The notes beneath the pieces are model-generated. The model ran no database searches. It saw nothing but the letters and a program-made list of their open reading frames with translations, and was not told the DNA's origin. The position numbers were made by a program, and so were the translations under genes. From positions 11,740,778-11,804,777 of the forward strand of contig NC_049987.1 of assembly GCF_000003815.2 (NCBI RefSeq): 64,000 nucleotides of DNA, written 5' to 3'. This document shows, piece by piece, positions 38,328-46,714 of the stretch (positions are counted from its first letter, which is position 1; each line of letters starts with the position of its first letter). The stretch is from Branchiostoma floridae. Its lineage: Eukaryota; Chordata; Leptocardii; Amphioxiformes; Branchiostomatidae.

Positions 38328-39144
38328 TAGGTATAGTCACGGCGCGCGGGCTCGTAAAACGGCCTAGAGGGCAACCGGGGTATTCGGACACCCGGAACTA
38401 GATACCACTTCGATCTCAGGTCCCCGAAATCACAGACAAGGCGAAACCAGTGCTGACTCACTGTGGGAAGACAACCAATAGTTCTAGACACCTTGAATAT
38501 GAGAAACTTGCTACGTGTAGTGACCTATCGGTCAAGAATCCGGAAAATACGCCAACGTTACACGTAGACACACAGGCGGGGTTTGCCGACGGTTTTCGGG
38601 TCAGATCTACGTTTCCCGAAGATCAGGAGACTGTTTACATTATAAGTCTCGACTCAACAAACATACAAGATCGAAAACGCGTGGGAAAAAGAGAAACTCC
38701 CACGAGAGGTGTTGCCAGGCGCGTTCCTCGCGTTCCCGAGTCTTAATCCGCCATCTTGGGACGAGTCTATTATACACAAAGGGGTGTCCAATTATGTAAT
38801 TAACCTGTTTGATACAGATGCCCAAGGAGTTTAACATTGATATACCACTGTAGCGTTAGAACCACTCATGAATGCTTGCAAATTAAGAATTATGATATTG
38901 ACTTTTTTTTCTTTTGCTGGATTAAAAAAAAACACGCATGCTTCCGAATGTGACAGGAAAAATGAATGAAAGATCTATCTATAATTCAGAAGAAGCGCGT
39001 CCATGGGGTCACCTGCGGTCATGTGTCATTACGAGAGGTTCACAAAGCATGAAAATACAAATGATCTATTACTATTACCAAGAAGCGAGAAGCATCCGAA
39101 CTTTTGTGTTAGACTAGATTTGTGACACTTTTATGTATGTATAT

Positions 39145-39232
39145 ATCCTGACTTGTTGTGACCTGTACTTAGCCCGGTTGGGCAAAATTGTTCAATAAAG
39201 GTCTTCATTCATTCATTCATTCATTAAAACAT
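39145..39232 (+). repeat. Retroelement 3'-end-like repeat with (ATTC)n tail
   Basis: GTTGTGACCTGTACTTAGCC ... CAATAAAGGTCTTCATTC followed by ATTC repeats. The same end, inverted, occurs at about 61735-61805 (CCTTTATTGTACA ... GTACAGGTCGCAAC). Two copies with a tail microsatellite suggest the 3' end of a short retroelement family. Confidence 0.55.
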
Positions 39233-39966
39233 AGGAAAAATCTGGACCTTTGAAACACCACAAGGGAAATGTTTTTACACTAATGGACACATCTCTGCAT
39301 TGGAAATTTTATTAGCAAAGAAACCGCACTGGCACATAATGCAACAAGCTGGTCCGCTAATCTTTGCCCATTTTCAGAAGAAGACGTATTAAACGTTAAT
39401 GTTTCTGTTTTTATGATGTTGTCTACCACTATGGGTTAATGTTGGGCTTTTACATTCGTGTAACAGACGTTTTCTTGGTGAATAATTAATAATTCATACA
39501 GACAATAAGAATTAACCGCAACGATTAATCTGTCTCACACGGAAGGAACTGCTAGTATTGTTGAGTAATGATGATCACAATCCAGTTATCTGCACTCTCA
39601 CACACTGCATGTTGGATGATAAGGATACTGAGGGGGCTTCGTAAAATCAAGGAGGTTGAAATAAAGTATTTTAGAATAATATTATTTTTAAAAGTAATAT
39701 CCTTCGTAAAATCAAAGGAGTTCATGGAGTATATCGCGGCCGAGTTTTTACGCCGATAGATCGTTTTTCGCAGAGCAAAAACACGATATTTCGGAATAAC
39801 CAAACGGAATGAACTTTCATCAAGGATGAAAGCTCCTTCTCTCCAAGCAGAGGTTGGTGGGAAAAATCCCAAGGTTGGTGGGAAGGCCGATCGAAAAAAA
39901 AAAAGGAAAGGGTCACGATTTTTGCCACCAGCCTCTGTTTGGAGAGTAGAAAGGTCCTTGGTATAA

Positions 39967-40005
39967 CCAAGGACGTTATATCAGATACTAGTATAACGTC
40001 CTTGG
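39967..40005. repeat. Perfect 14-bp-arm inverted repeat
   Basis: CCAAGGACGTTATA at 39967-39980, an 11-base spacer, then its exact inverse TATAACGTCCTTGG at 39992-40005. CCTTGGTATAA also repeats directly on either side. Possibly the end of a transposon. Confidence 0.7.
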
Positions 40006-40477
40006 TATAACGACCTCGCCATTATGACAACCTGGCCGCGATAGATCACGCGATATCAGCGCTCTCCCCAACAAGAATTAAGTGCCAACGTCCATGGAAG
40101 GTCGCGAAGGAGGCTACTCCTGACAGGCTGACGCTACTAGTATTCACAGTATTCTCCGAGTACATGTATGTAGCAGCCCCAGAATGTCTTGTGTTAAATA
40201 CATGTACATTTGTGTGCTATTAGATCCTATAAATCCAGCCTGATTAAATCGCCCTCGAGCTCCAAGCGGCCGGTCTGACAGTTACCATTCCCTAGAGCGG
40301 GCAGGGATCGAAATACTTTTTTCTGCATACCTGCACTAAACTAACATTAAAAATTACCTGCACCAGACAAATCTTACCTGCACCAGTTTGACTTTAGCCA
40401 GTATGGATCATACTAAAATTGTTCAGGAACCATTGCTATTTTTTCTTTTATATTATATAGGTGGTAACTGCCAATGT

Positions 40478-40594
40478 GGGACCGCGTGGCACGATCGGGA
40501 GCGCGTTGGTCTCAGGCCCGAGAGGTCCCGGGTTCAAATCCGCTTGCCGTGTCACCGATCTTGTGCCCTTGGGAAAGGCACTTTACACGACTTT
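40478..40594 (+). mobile_element. Left half of a tRNA-derived SINE split by the LINE
   Basis: tRNA-like head with A-box-like TGGCACGATCGGGA and B box GGTTCAAATCC (40531-40541), then GCCCTTGGGAAAGGCACTTT, as in the intact SINE at 35527. It stops at ACGACTTT (40587-40594), where the LINE poly-T begins. The continuation is found at 45755 onward. Confidence 0.8.
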
Positions 40595-40644
40595 TTTTTT
40601 TTTTTTTTTAACTTTTCCGTGTCCGCCACGGCACTTTATTTTAT

Positions 40645-43600
40645 TTACTCAGCACTGTACAGGGAGCACAGAGACATAAACGTGTTGTGTACATCATCGA
40701 GTAGCAATTGTCTCGGGTTATCTTTCCATCGTATCCAAGAAATATAAATTGAAAACTTGGCGATAGTCAACAATGTAATGTTACATTTGTTATGTTCCAA
40801 CAGTACATTTTTAACAGATTGATTGTCTTCAGTATTATTTAATCTACCCCAAAATTTCCTTAGTCTAGTGCATTCTAAAAACATGTGTTCGTAGTTTTCC
40901 AGCTTATTACAGATATCACAAAAAGGACTGTATACATTTCCAGACGTATCTCTTATTTTCCACTTGTTTAGGAGGTATCTGCAAGGAAGTATTTTATGGA
41001 GCAATTTGAAATTAAATTCGCGGAGCTTGTTGTATCTGATATAGCATGTCTGGGACTCCCAGATAGCTTTCCAATCAAGATTAGGGGTTACAGAATCCCA
41101 ATATGCTTGGGCAGTAGGTCTTACAACATTTTCCATGAGACTAACAGAATACAAATATCTACTGTTAAGTGTATCAAGTGAAATCATGCTGGAATTGAAC
41201 CATACACAAGTGCCATATAATGTTTCACGACCAGTACAATCGTTTTCATCAGTCCAGCTATAGCCTATAGCTCTTTTGACCTGCATAAATTCACTCATCC
41301 AGTTTCTTTTGTCACTTAGCTTTCTTAACAATATATCAGATGCTACATATTCAGAGTTTTCACATAAGTCATTTACATATATCAATCCGCTCCTAATCCA
41401 GTGTTCAAAGAACAATGTGCTGTTATTGAGCTTGTAGTTTTTATTACACCAAATTATTTCTTGTCTTTGTCTTACAAAGTCTGTTTTTCCCCCTCCAAGT
41501 TCGTGCCAGGCCAAGACTACCTGTCTATAGAAGGGTGGGAGCACTCTAAGAGAAGGAGCATCTCCTCCTTTACAAAAATTGAAGCGGAAGAGAAGGAAAT
41601 CTTTTCCGAAATGATTAATAAAGTGTAATGGTATAAGATGCCAGTGGCGCTCTTTAGTGTCATCGAGTGCCGACTGCATTAGTCTTTTAACCCACACAGC
41701 CTGTAGGCTACTGCGTTTTGAATATATATCAACCATTTTTAACCCTCCTTCTTGGTAATTTGAGTACAGCACTTTTCTTTTTATTTTGTCCGGCTTGCGG
41801 TTCCATAGAAAAGAGAAACATGCTTTTTCAATACGTTTTAAGGCCCAGTCAGGTGTTGAGATCATGGACATATTATAAATTAATTGAGAGATAGCTAATG
41901 TTTTTATAATCAGTACTTTACCATAAAGGGTTAATTTGCGACTAAGCCATTTTAGAAGCATATTTTCGAAGTTATCTATTCTTTTTTCCCAATTCAAAGT
42001 CTCACACTCTTCCTCTGACAGACCATAGTAAATTCCAAGCGATTTAATGGGTCTATTTGGCCAGTCGATTCCGAAGGGAGTGTCTCTTCGTCCTCGATTG
42101 GCCCCAATCCACATAGCTTCACACTTTCTACGATTCAGAGTAGGTCCAGCCACATTACTAAAGTCATCTACAATCTGTAAGGCATTTCTTATAGAATCAT
42201 CTCCACAAAGAGTAAGAGTTGTATCATCTGCAACTTGACTTATCTTTAGTTCAAACATATTATCATTAATCTCGACATTAATACCCTTGACTGTGCATGT
42301 TTGTCGAATTTTAGTACCAAGAATTTCAACTACTAGGTTGAACAGTAGGGCTGACAGAGGACATCCCTGTCTGATTCCTCTTTGCAGTTTGAAATAAGCA
42401 GATTGCCAACCAGCATTTATGATACAACTCTCTATGTCAGTATACATGGTCTTAACTATGGAGGTAAATGTGGGTCCAAACCCAAACTTGTCTAAGGTTC
42501 TAAGCATAAAATTCCAGTTTACCGAATCAAAGGCTTTTTCAAAGTCTAGCCAGACGACTGCAGCAGGTATGTTGTAAAAATTGGAGTAATAAATAACGTC
42601 CTGTATAAGTCTAACATTTTGTCCAATAAATCTGGACTTAATGTAGGCGGTTTGATCCTCAGAAATCAATTTTGGAAGAAAGTCCTGCAGTCGTTTTGCT
42701 AGGACGACTGCTAATATCTTAAAATCAGTATTCAGCAAACTTATTGGTCTCCAGTTGGATAAGTCAGTCTTATCACCCTTTTTATAAATAAGTTTTAATA
42801 AGGCTCTCTTCTGTGTTACTGAAAGGCGTTTATTTTCTATCCCTTCTTTCAAGGATTCGAAGACCATGTCTCCTATTTCTTTCCAGAATTTCAGGTAGAA
42901 TTCGGCTGGTAAGCCGTCAGTTCCGGGAGCTTTATTTTGCTTCATGTATTTCAAAGCTGAAAAACATTCGTTTTTTGTTATAGGATCATCAAGCAGAAGT
43001 CTGTCCTCATCCGAAAGAGAGGGTACATCAACCGACTCAAGAAACGTGTCGATTTGTTCGTCAGTAGCAGGATTATCACAACAATAAAGATTTTCATAGA
43101 AAGCTGATTCCAAATCTAAAATTTTAAACGGATTTGTTTCCTCTCTGTTCTCATGCTTTAATCTAGTAATGGTGTTTTGTTTTGAACGGGAGCTCTCAAG
43201 AGATAAGAAATATTTGTTGGATCTTTCCCCTTTTTCGATCCATTGTTCTCTAGATCTTACTTGTGCCCCTTTCGCTTTATATTCATATATAGTTTCTACT
43301 TTTGACTTAACCTGTGCATATACATCAAGAACATCTTTATCTAACGTCTCATCTATTTTCTTATCAAGTTCTGTTAACTGAGTTTCCAAGCGCACAAGGT
43401 CGTTATTCAGTTGGAATGCTTTTTGTCTAGAGAACTTATCCGTAAAGTCCTTAATCTTATTTTTGCAGATTTCCCAGAGCATTTGTTTCGATACATTATT
43501 GTCTTTAAACTCTTTAACGACATCAATAAGAGTGGACTTAACACCATTAACATAACAATCATCTGAAAGGTGTGAAGTATTGAAACGCCACACTCCGGGT

Positions 43601-44331
43601 CCTCTGGCAAAGTCTGTCAGTAATAACTTTAAAAATATCGCTTGATGATCAGTTTTTATAGAACAGCGTATGTCACATTTCACAACAGAATCAATAATTG
43701 ACTTCTGAATGAGCCAAAAGTCTATTCTACTTGAAATTAAGTCTGGGTTCTTCCGCCTCCAGGTGAACTGCCTCACCTGGGGGTGGCGCTCCCGCCAGAT
43801 ATCCACGAGTTTTAGCTGTCTTTTAAATCTAATTAGTTCTTTTTCTCCTGCGCTAGGCGCCAGAGATTGTTTACTATTCCTATCCATAGCTGTGTTATTT
43901 ACCATATTAAAGTCCCCTCCAGCAATCAGATTATCGACATTGTTGTCATTAATCCAATCCCTTAGAGAGGTAAGGAAGGTTTGTTGCTCCTTCTTTTCCG
44001 TTGGTACATAAACATTAAGAATTGTAAGATCTTTTAACTTAATCAATAGTTTTCTACCATCATTTCCTTTGATTACATCTGTGACATTCATATCAATCTT
44101 CTTTTTACAAAGTATGGACACACCTCTACTATGAGAGTCACCAAAACAATGGAATTGAGGTCCATTCCAATCTCTTTCAAAGACATCCATCTTATCTTCA
44201 GTGTAATAGGTTTCTTGTAAGAGAAAGATGTCTGCCTTCTGGCGTTCCAACCAATGGTAAAGGGTTGTACGTTTACTGTGGTTTCTAAGACCTCGAACAT
44301 TAAGCGAGATAAAGGATAAGTTGGATGTCAT
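40645..44331 (-). CDS. LINE ORF2: APE endonuclease and reverse transcriptase
   Basis: 1228 residues. Residues 1-235 form an APE-type endonuclease (SLNVRGLR at 9-16, catalytic Glu in LQETYY at 40, GGDFNMV at 138-144, TDH at 227-229) that nicks target DNA for target-primed reverse transcription. Reverse transcriptase follows: APGTDGLPAEFY about 468-479, NWRPISLLNTDFKILA about 526-541, catalytic Asp in WLDFEKAFDSVNW about 594-606, RQGCPLSALLFNLV about 654-667, and the active-site motif VADD at 700-703 in place of the more usual FADD. The C-terminus has a zf-RVT-like Cys/His segment (CDICNKLENYEHMFLEC). L1/Tx1 group by motif style; clade not proven. No frameshift or stop in the frame. Confidence 0.92.
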   Translation of the reverse strand: MTSNLSFISLNVRGLRNHSKRTTLYHWLERQKADIFLLQETYYTEDKMDVFERDWNGPQFHCFGDSHSRGVSILCKKKIDMNVTDVIKGNDGRKLLIKLKDLTILNVYVPTEKKEQQTFLTSLRDWINDNNVDNLIAGGDFNMVNNTAMDRNSKQSLAPSAGEKELIRFKRQLKLVDIWRERHPQVRQFTWRRKNPDLISSRIDFWLIQKSIIDSVVKCDIRCSIKTDHQAIFLKLLLTDFARGPGVWRFNTSHLSDDCYVNGVKSTLIDVVKEFKDNNVSKQMLWEICKNKIKDFTDKFSRQKAFQLNNDLVRLETQLTELDKKIDETLDKDVLDVYAQVKSKVETIYEYKAKGAQVRSREQWIEKGERSNKYFLSLESSRSKQNTITRLKHENREETNPFKILDLESAFYENLYCCDNPATDEQIDTFLESVDVPSLSDEDRLLLDDPITKNECFSALKYMKQNKAPGTDGLPAEFYLKFWKEIGDMVFESLKEGIENKRLSVTQKRALLKLIYKKGDKTDLSNWRPISLLNTDFKILAVVLAKRLQDFLPKLISEDQTAYIKSRFIGQNVRLIQDVIYYSNFYNIPAAVVWLDFEKAFDSVNWNFMLRTLDKFGFGPTFTSIVKTMYTDIESCIINAGWQSAYFKLQRGIRQGCPLSALLFNLVVEILGTKIRQTCTVKGINVEINDNMFELKISQVADDTTLTLCGDDSIRNALQIVDDFSNVAGPTLNRRKCEAMWIGANRGRRDTPFGIDWPNRPIKSLGIYYGLSEEECETLNWEKRIDNFENMLLKWLSRKLTLYGKVLIIKTLAISQLIYNMSMISTPDWALKRIEKACFSFLWNRKPDKIKRKVLYSNYQEGGLKMVDIYSKRSSLQAVWVKRLMQSALDDTKERHWHLIPLHFINHFGKDFLLFRFNFCKGGDAPSLRVLPPFYRQVVLAWHELGGGKTDFVRQRQEIIWCNKNYKLNNSTLFFEHWIRSGLIYVNDLCENSEYVASDILLRKLSDKRNWMSEFMQVKRAIGYSWTDENDCTGRETLYGTCVWFNSSMISLDTLNSRYLYSVSLMENVVRPTAQAYWDSVTPNLDWKAIWESQTCYIRYNKLREFNFKLLHKILPCRYLLNKWKIRDTSGNVYSPFCDICNKLENYEHMFLECTRLRKFWGRLNNTEDNQSVKNVLLEHNKCNITLLTIAKFSIYISWIRWKDNPRQLLLDDVHNTFMSLCSLYSAE

Positions 44332-44377
44332 GTTGAGACAAAAAGAAACTCACAATCATAAGTCCATGAAGTTTAGC

Positions 44378-45553
44378 CTATGCGTCATCTTCACTTGAGC
44401 TTGTAAGCGTTGACCCTGTGGCATCAGACCCCGGGGGACTGCTCCAAGAGTGCCGTCCGGCCTCTATCAGCTCCATTACTCGTGGGTCAGGTGCCTGCAC
44501 CTGTCTGCTGGGCTGGACACCTGCTGGTTCCTTCCGACTCTGTTGTATCTGTCTGCTATTGGGCTGTTGTCGACTGTTACTTCTAGTCACCCTAGACCCT
44601 GTCGACTTCTGGCCCCCAGGTCTCTGTTGGTCTTTTTTGTTCTTCTTTTTGCTAGCCGCAACAGTAAAGTCAGTGATCTGGCTTTGTCTTGCCGCTGCGC
44701 TCCGTTCAGGTTCAGTGTCTGCGTCTTCACAGGAGTAGCCCTCAGAAGCAGGTACAGCACCCCTCACTTCAGCTCCTGTCTCAAGACTGTTTTCGCCTGC
44801 AGAGGCTACAACTCCGCTACAGTCAGCTCGCTTGTGCCCTAGTTTATTGCACTGTGAGCATCTCCACTCAGAGGTGCAATCTCTCTTCAGGTGTCCTTTA
44901 CCAAGGCACTTTGAGCACTTTCTGTCATTCGTCTGGTCTCGATAGAAAATCCGAGCCCTCCAGCGTCCTGCCAACTCGACGTTCCTAGGAATGTTATCTG
45001 CCGGAGTAGCAGGCTCTTGCATATAACCAAATCTGTCTCCGGTTTCACAGTTGGTTAAGCGGCCATCTACTCTTAACTTCTCGCGCCTGAGCGGTCCCAG
45101 AAGCTTGGCGCCGTATCTTCTTAGGCCCTCTGCAACAACACTATCGTCAACGGAAAGTGGTACATCCTTGACTGTGATGCGTACTCCCTCGTTCTGTCGA
45201 AAAGGATGTACATCTCGTAGGTCGACATGTTTGTTGCGAACATTAAATCCAGACACGAGTAGTTTTGCTCGATCGGCGATTTCACTTAAGTAAATTCGCC
45301 ACATACTTCTCACCTGCTGGATGCCTAGGATTTTGGAGCCATCAATGACGCGACTAATTGCTTTATACACCTCGACGTTGGAAAAGTACGGCTCGTTCTG
45401 AGATACCTCATGTACATCCCTCTCCAGGAAGAACAGGGGTTTGCAGCCCGACCTCACGTTAGATCCAGCAGTCTCTTCCCGTGATGTTGTTACAGGGCCT
45501 GTTGTTGCTGCTGCCTGCGCGTAGCTCGAGGGATGTGTCATGGCGGTCGCCAT
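44378..45553 (-). CDS. LINE ORF1: nucleic-acid-binding protein with two CCHC zinc knuckles
   Basis: 391 residues. Two zinc knuckles of C-x2-C-x4-H-x4-C type at 213-226 (CSKCLGKGHLKRDC) and 232-245 (CSQCNKLGHKRADC), preceded by an RRM/DUF4283-like middle region and followed by a long Ser/Gln/Arg-rich tail. It coats LINE RNA to form the ribonucleoprotein used for retrotransposition. It lies directly upstream of ORF2 with a short gap, so ORF2 translation probably depends on reinitiation or readthrough of the same transcript. Start ATG chosen as the first one in frame; upstream is the element 5' UTR. Confidence 0.88.
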   Translation of the reverse strand: MATAMTHPSSYAQAAATTGPVTTSREETAGSNVRSGCKPLFFLERDVHEVSQNEPYFSNVEVYKAISRVIDGSKILGIQQVRSMWRIYLSEIADRAKLLVSGFNVRNKHVDLRDVHPFRQNEGVRITVKDVPLSVDDSVVAEGLRRYGAKLLGPLRREKLRVDGRLTNCETGDRFGYMQEPATPADNIPRNVELAGRWRARIFYRDQTNDRKCSKCLGKGHLKRDCTSEWRCSQCNKLGHKRADCSGVVASAGENSLETGAEVRGAVPASEGYSCEDADTEPERSAAARQSQITDFTVAASKKKNKKDQQRPGGQKSTGSRVTRSNSRQQPNSRQIQQSRKEPAGVQPSRQVQAPDPRVMELIEAGRHSWSSPPGSDATGSTLTSSSEDDA

Positions 45554-45754
45554 GATCCAACTTTCCGCCGCACTATCGGCTTTTCTCAGTCCGTCTGCGC
45601 CTCTCCAGCTTGTTTACCGGCTCGTGGGAGGCACAGTGTGGTCTTGGATATCTCCGACACACGATTGTCTAATATAACACCTCAAGACTTTGAAATTGTA
45701 TGGAATAAGCGATCGTAAGCGTAAGAGCGCTCGAAAACCCGTCTCCCTTGGGAG

Positions 45755-46050
45755 ACGACTTTCCTCACCTATCTCAGGTGTAAATGAGTACATAGCTTCG
45801 GCTAGTGGCAGTGACAGGCCTTGTTGTGGTGACAGGCCATAGGGGCATGTTCGGGCATGACGCACCCGCCATGACACACGAGTCAGGGGTAGGAGGAACC
45901 CCTTACATCCTTGGTCGGAAGTCCTCCTAGGAGACGGTAACTCCAAATAACAAACCTGCATCTGCTGGGGCCGTCTTACACGTTGCAAACAATTGCCCCT
46001 GTAGGACTAAGTGCGCCAGTGGACGAGAGGGTGGTGGAGAAGGAAGTGCA
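45755..46050 (+). mobile_element. Right half of the split SINE, then unclassified repeat
   Basis: After the second ACGACTTT the sequence continues CCTCACCTATCTCAGGTG and AAATGAGTAC...CGGCTAGTGG, collinear with the body of the SINE at 35527 (CCTCACTTTACTCAAGTG, AAATGAGTCG...CGGATAGGA). This is the missing half of the SINE at 40478. Where the SINE ends is unclear; similarity fades after about 45800. Confidence 0.65.
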
Positions 46051-46706
46051 CACCCCTCCTTCACCTTAAAAAGTGCAGGCCAGGCAGACGGGTCGCCTTA
46101 AAAAACCCACCCTGTCTGCCTCCATTGTCTTCCGAGACAGACGGATGCCAAAACAAACTGCCAATGCAGCTTAAAAACAATCCATATACACCTACATCAT
46201 AGGACATTTTTGTATAAAATACCTGCACAGCTCCAATTTTACCTGCACTAACCTGCATATGCAGGTGGTATTTTGAGCCCTGGCGGGTCATTAACCCCAG
46301 CCAGGGAGAGATTGTTTAACACAGGCTACTACAAATGTCTTTGATGTGATTTTATTTTGCGAAAAGGAAAAATGTATTGTTCAAAGTGGTTTGAGTTCAC
46401 GATAGCAATAATGTCACAAATTGTCACAAAAACACAGGTTGTTTTAATTTATATCTTATTTATAGTATTTATTTCTTGGTTTCACTGTTCAGCACACACA
46501 GTAAGGGCTGCCCAAATAGCCTGTAGCTACAAAGGGCTAGCTCTGCTGACAAACATCAACAACAATATTCTATTAAAGTACATAAAAACTAGCATGGTCT
46601 AAAATAACGTATGCAGTGTCTGGTTCTTATTTGGTGGTGTAGGAGAAATTTCTTGAACTACAGTATTGACAAGTCTGGTTTAGCTACTTAAGATTTATAC
46701 TACTCC

Positions 46707-46712
46707 TTTATT
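46707..46712 (-). terminator. Polyadenylation signal directly after ENPP-B stop
   Basis: AATAAA on the minus strand begins two bases after the TAG of ENPP-B (stop at 46715-46717). An unusually tight 3' end if used; it would give almost no 3' UTR beyond the signal. Confidence 0.45.
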
Positions 46713-46714
46713 GG

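Larger units (their letters stand above)
38328..40301. other. Spacer upstream of ENPP-A, repeat-rich
   Basis: The first few hundred bases contain the presumed ENPP-A promoter (GC-richer near 38340, no clear TATA). Then come a retroelement 3'-end repeat with (ATTC)n tail (about 39145-39232), an inverted repeat CTCTCCAAGCAGAGG...CCTCTGTTTGGAGAG (about 39840-39950) and a 14-bp-arm hairpin at 39967-40005. No supported gene. Confidence 0.5.
40595..45754 (-). mobile_element. Near-complete L1/Tx1-like LINE retrotransposon
   Basis: About 5.16 kb on the minus strand: short 5' UTR, ORF1 (45553-44378), 46-nt gap, ORF2 (44331-40645), short 3' UTR and a poly-A tail (T run to 40609 on the plus strand). 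Flanked by an 8-bp target duplication ACGACTTT (40587-40594 and 45755-45762). Both ORFs are open with all expected catalytic motifs, so the copy is young and could be active. Confidence 0.88.
40302..46282. mobile_element. hAT-like termini enclosing a nested TE stack
   Basis: CAGGGATCGAAATAC at 40302 and its imperfect inverse GTATTTTGAGCCCTG ending at 46282; CAGGG-type ends with a GAAAT stretch are typical of hAT elements. Both ends also carry 'TACCTGCACTAA/ TTAGTGCAGGTA'-like subterminal repeats. No clean 8-bp target duplication is visible (AGAGCGGG left, GCGGGTCA right). Between them lie the split SINE and the LINE. Probably a nonautonomous element secondarily filled by others. Confidence 0.5.

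Noticed and set aside
40480-40555. Second tRNA gene
   Set aside because: Same reason; it continues into the same SINE body and is cut by the LINE.
44418-44988. Plus-strand frames of 99-130 codons opposite LINE ORF1
   Set aside because: Shadows of ORF1; no independent motifs.
45614-45988. Minus-strand 124-codon frame at the LINE 5' end
   Set aside because: Crosses the target-site duplication into SINE sequence, so it is not a gene.
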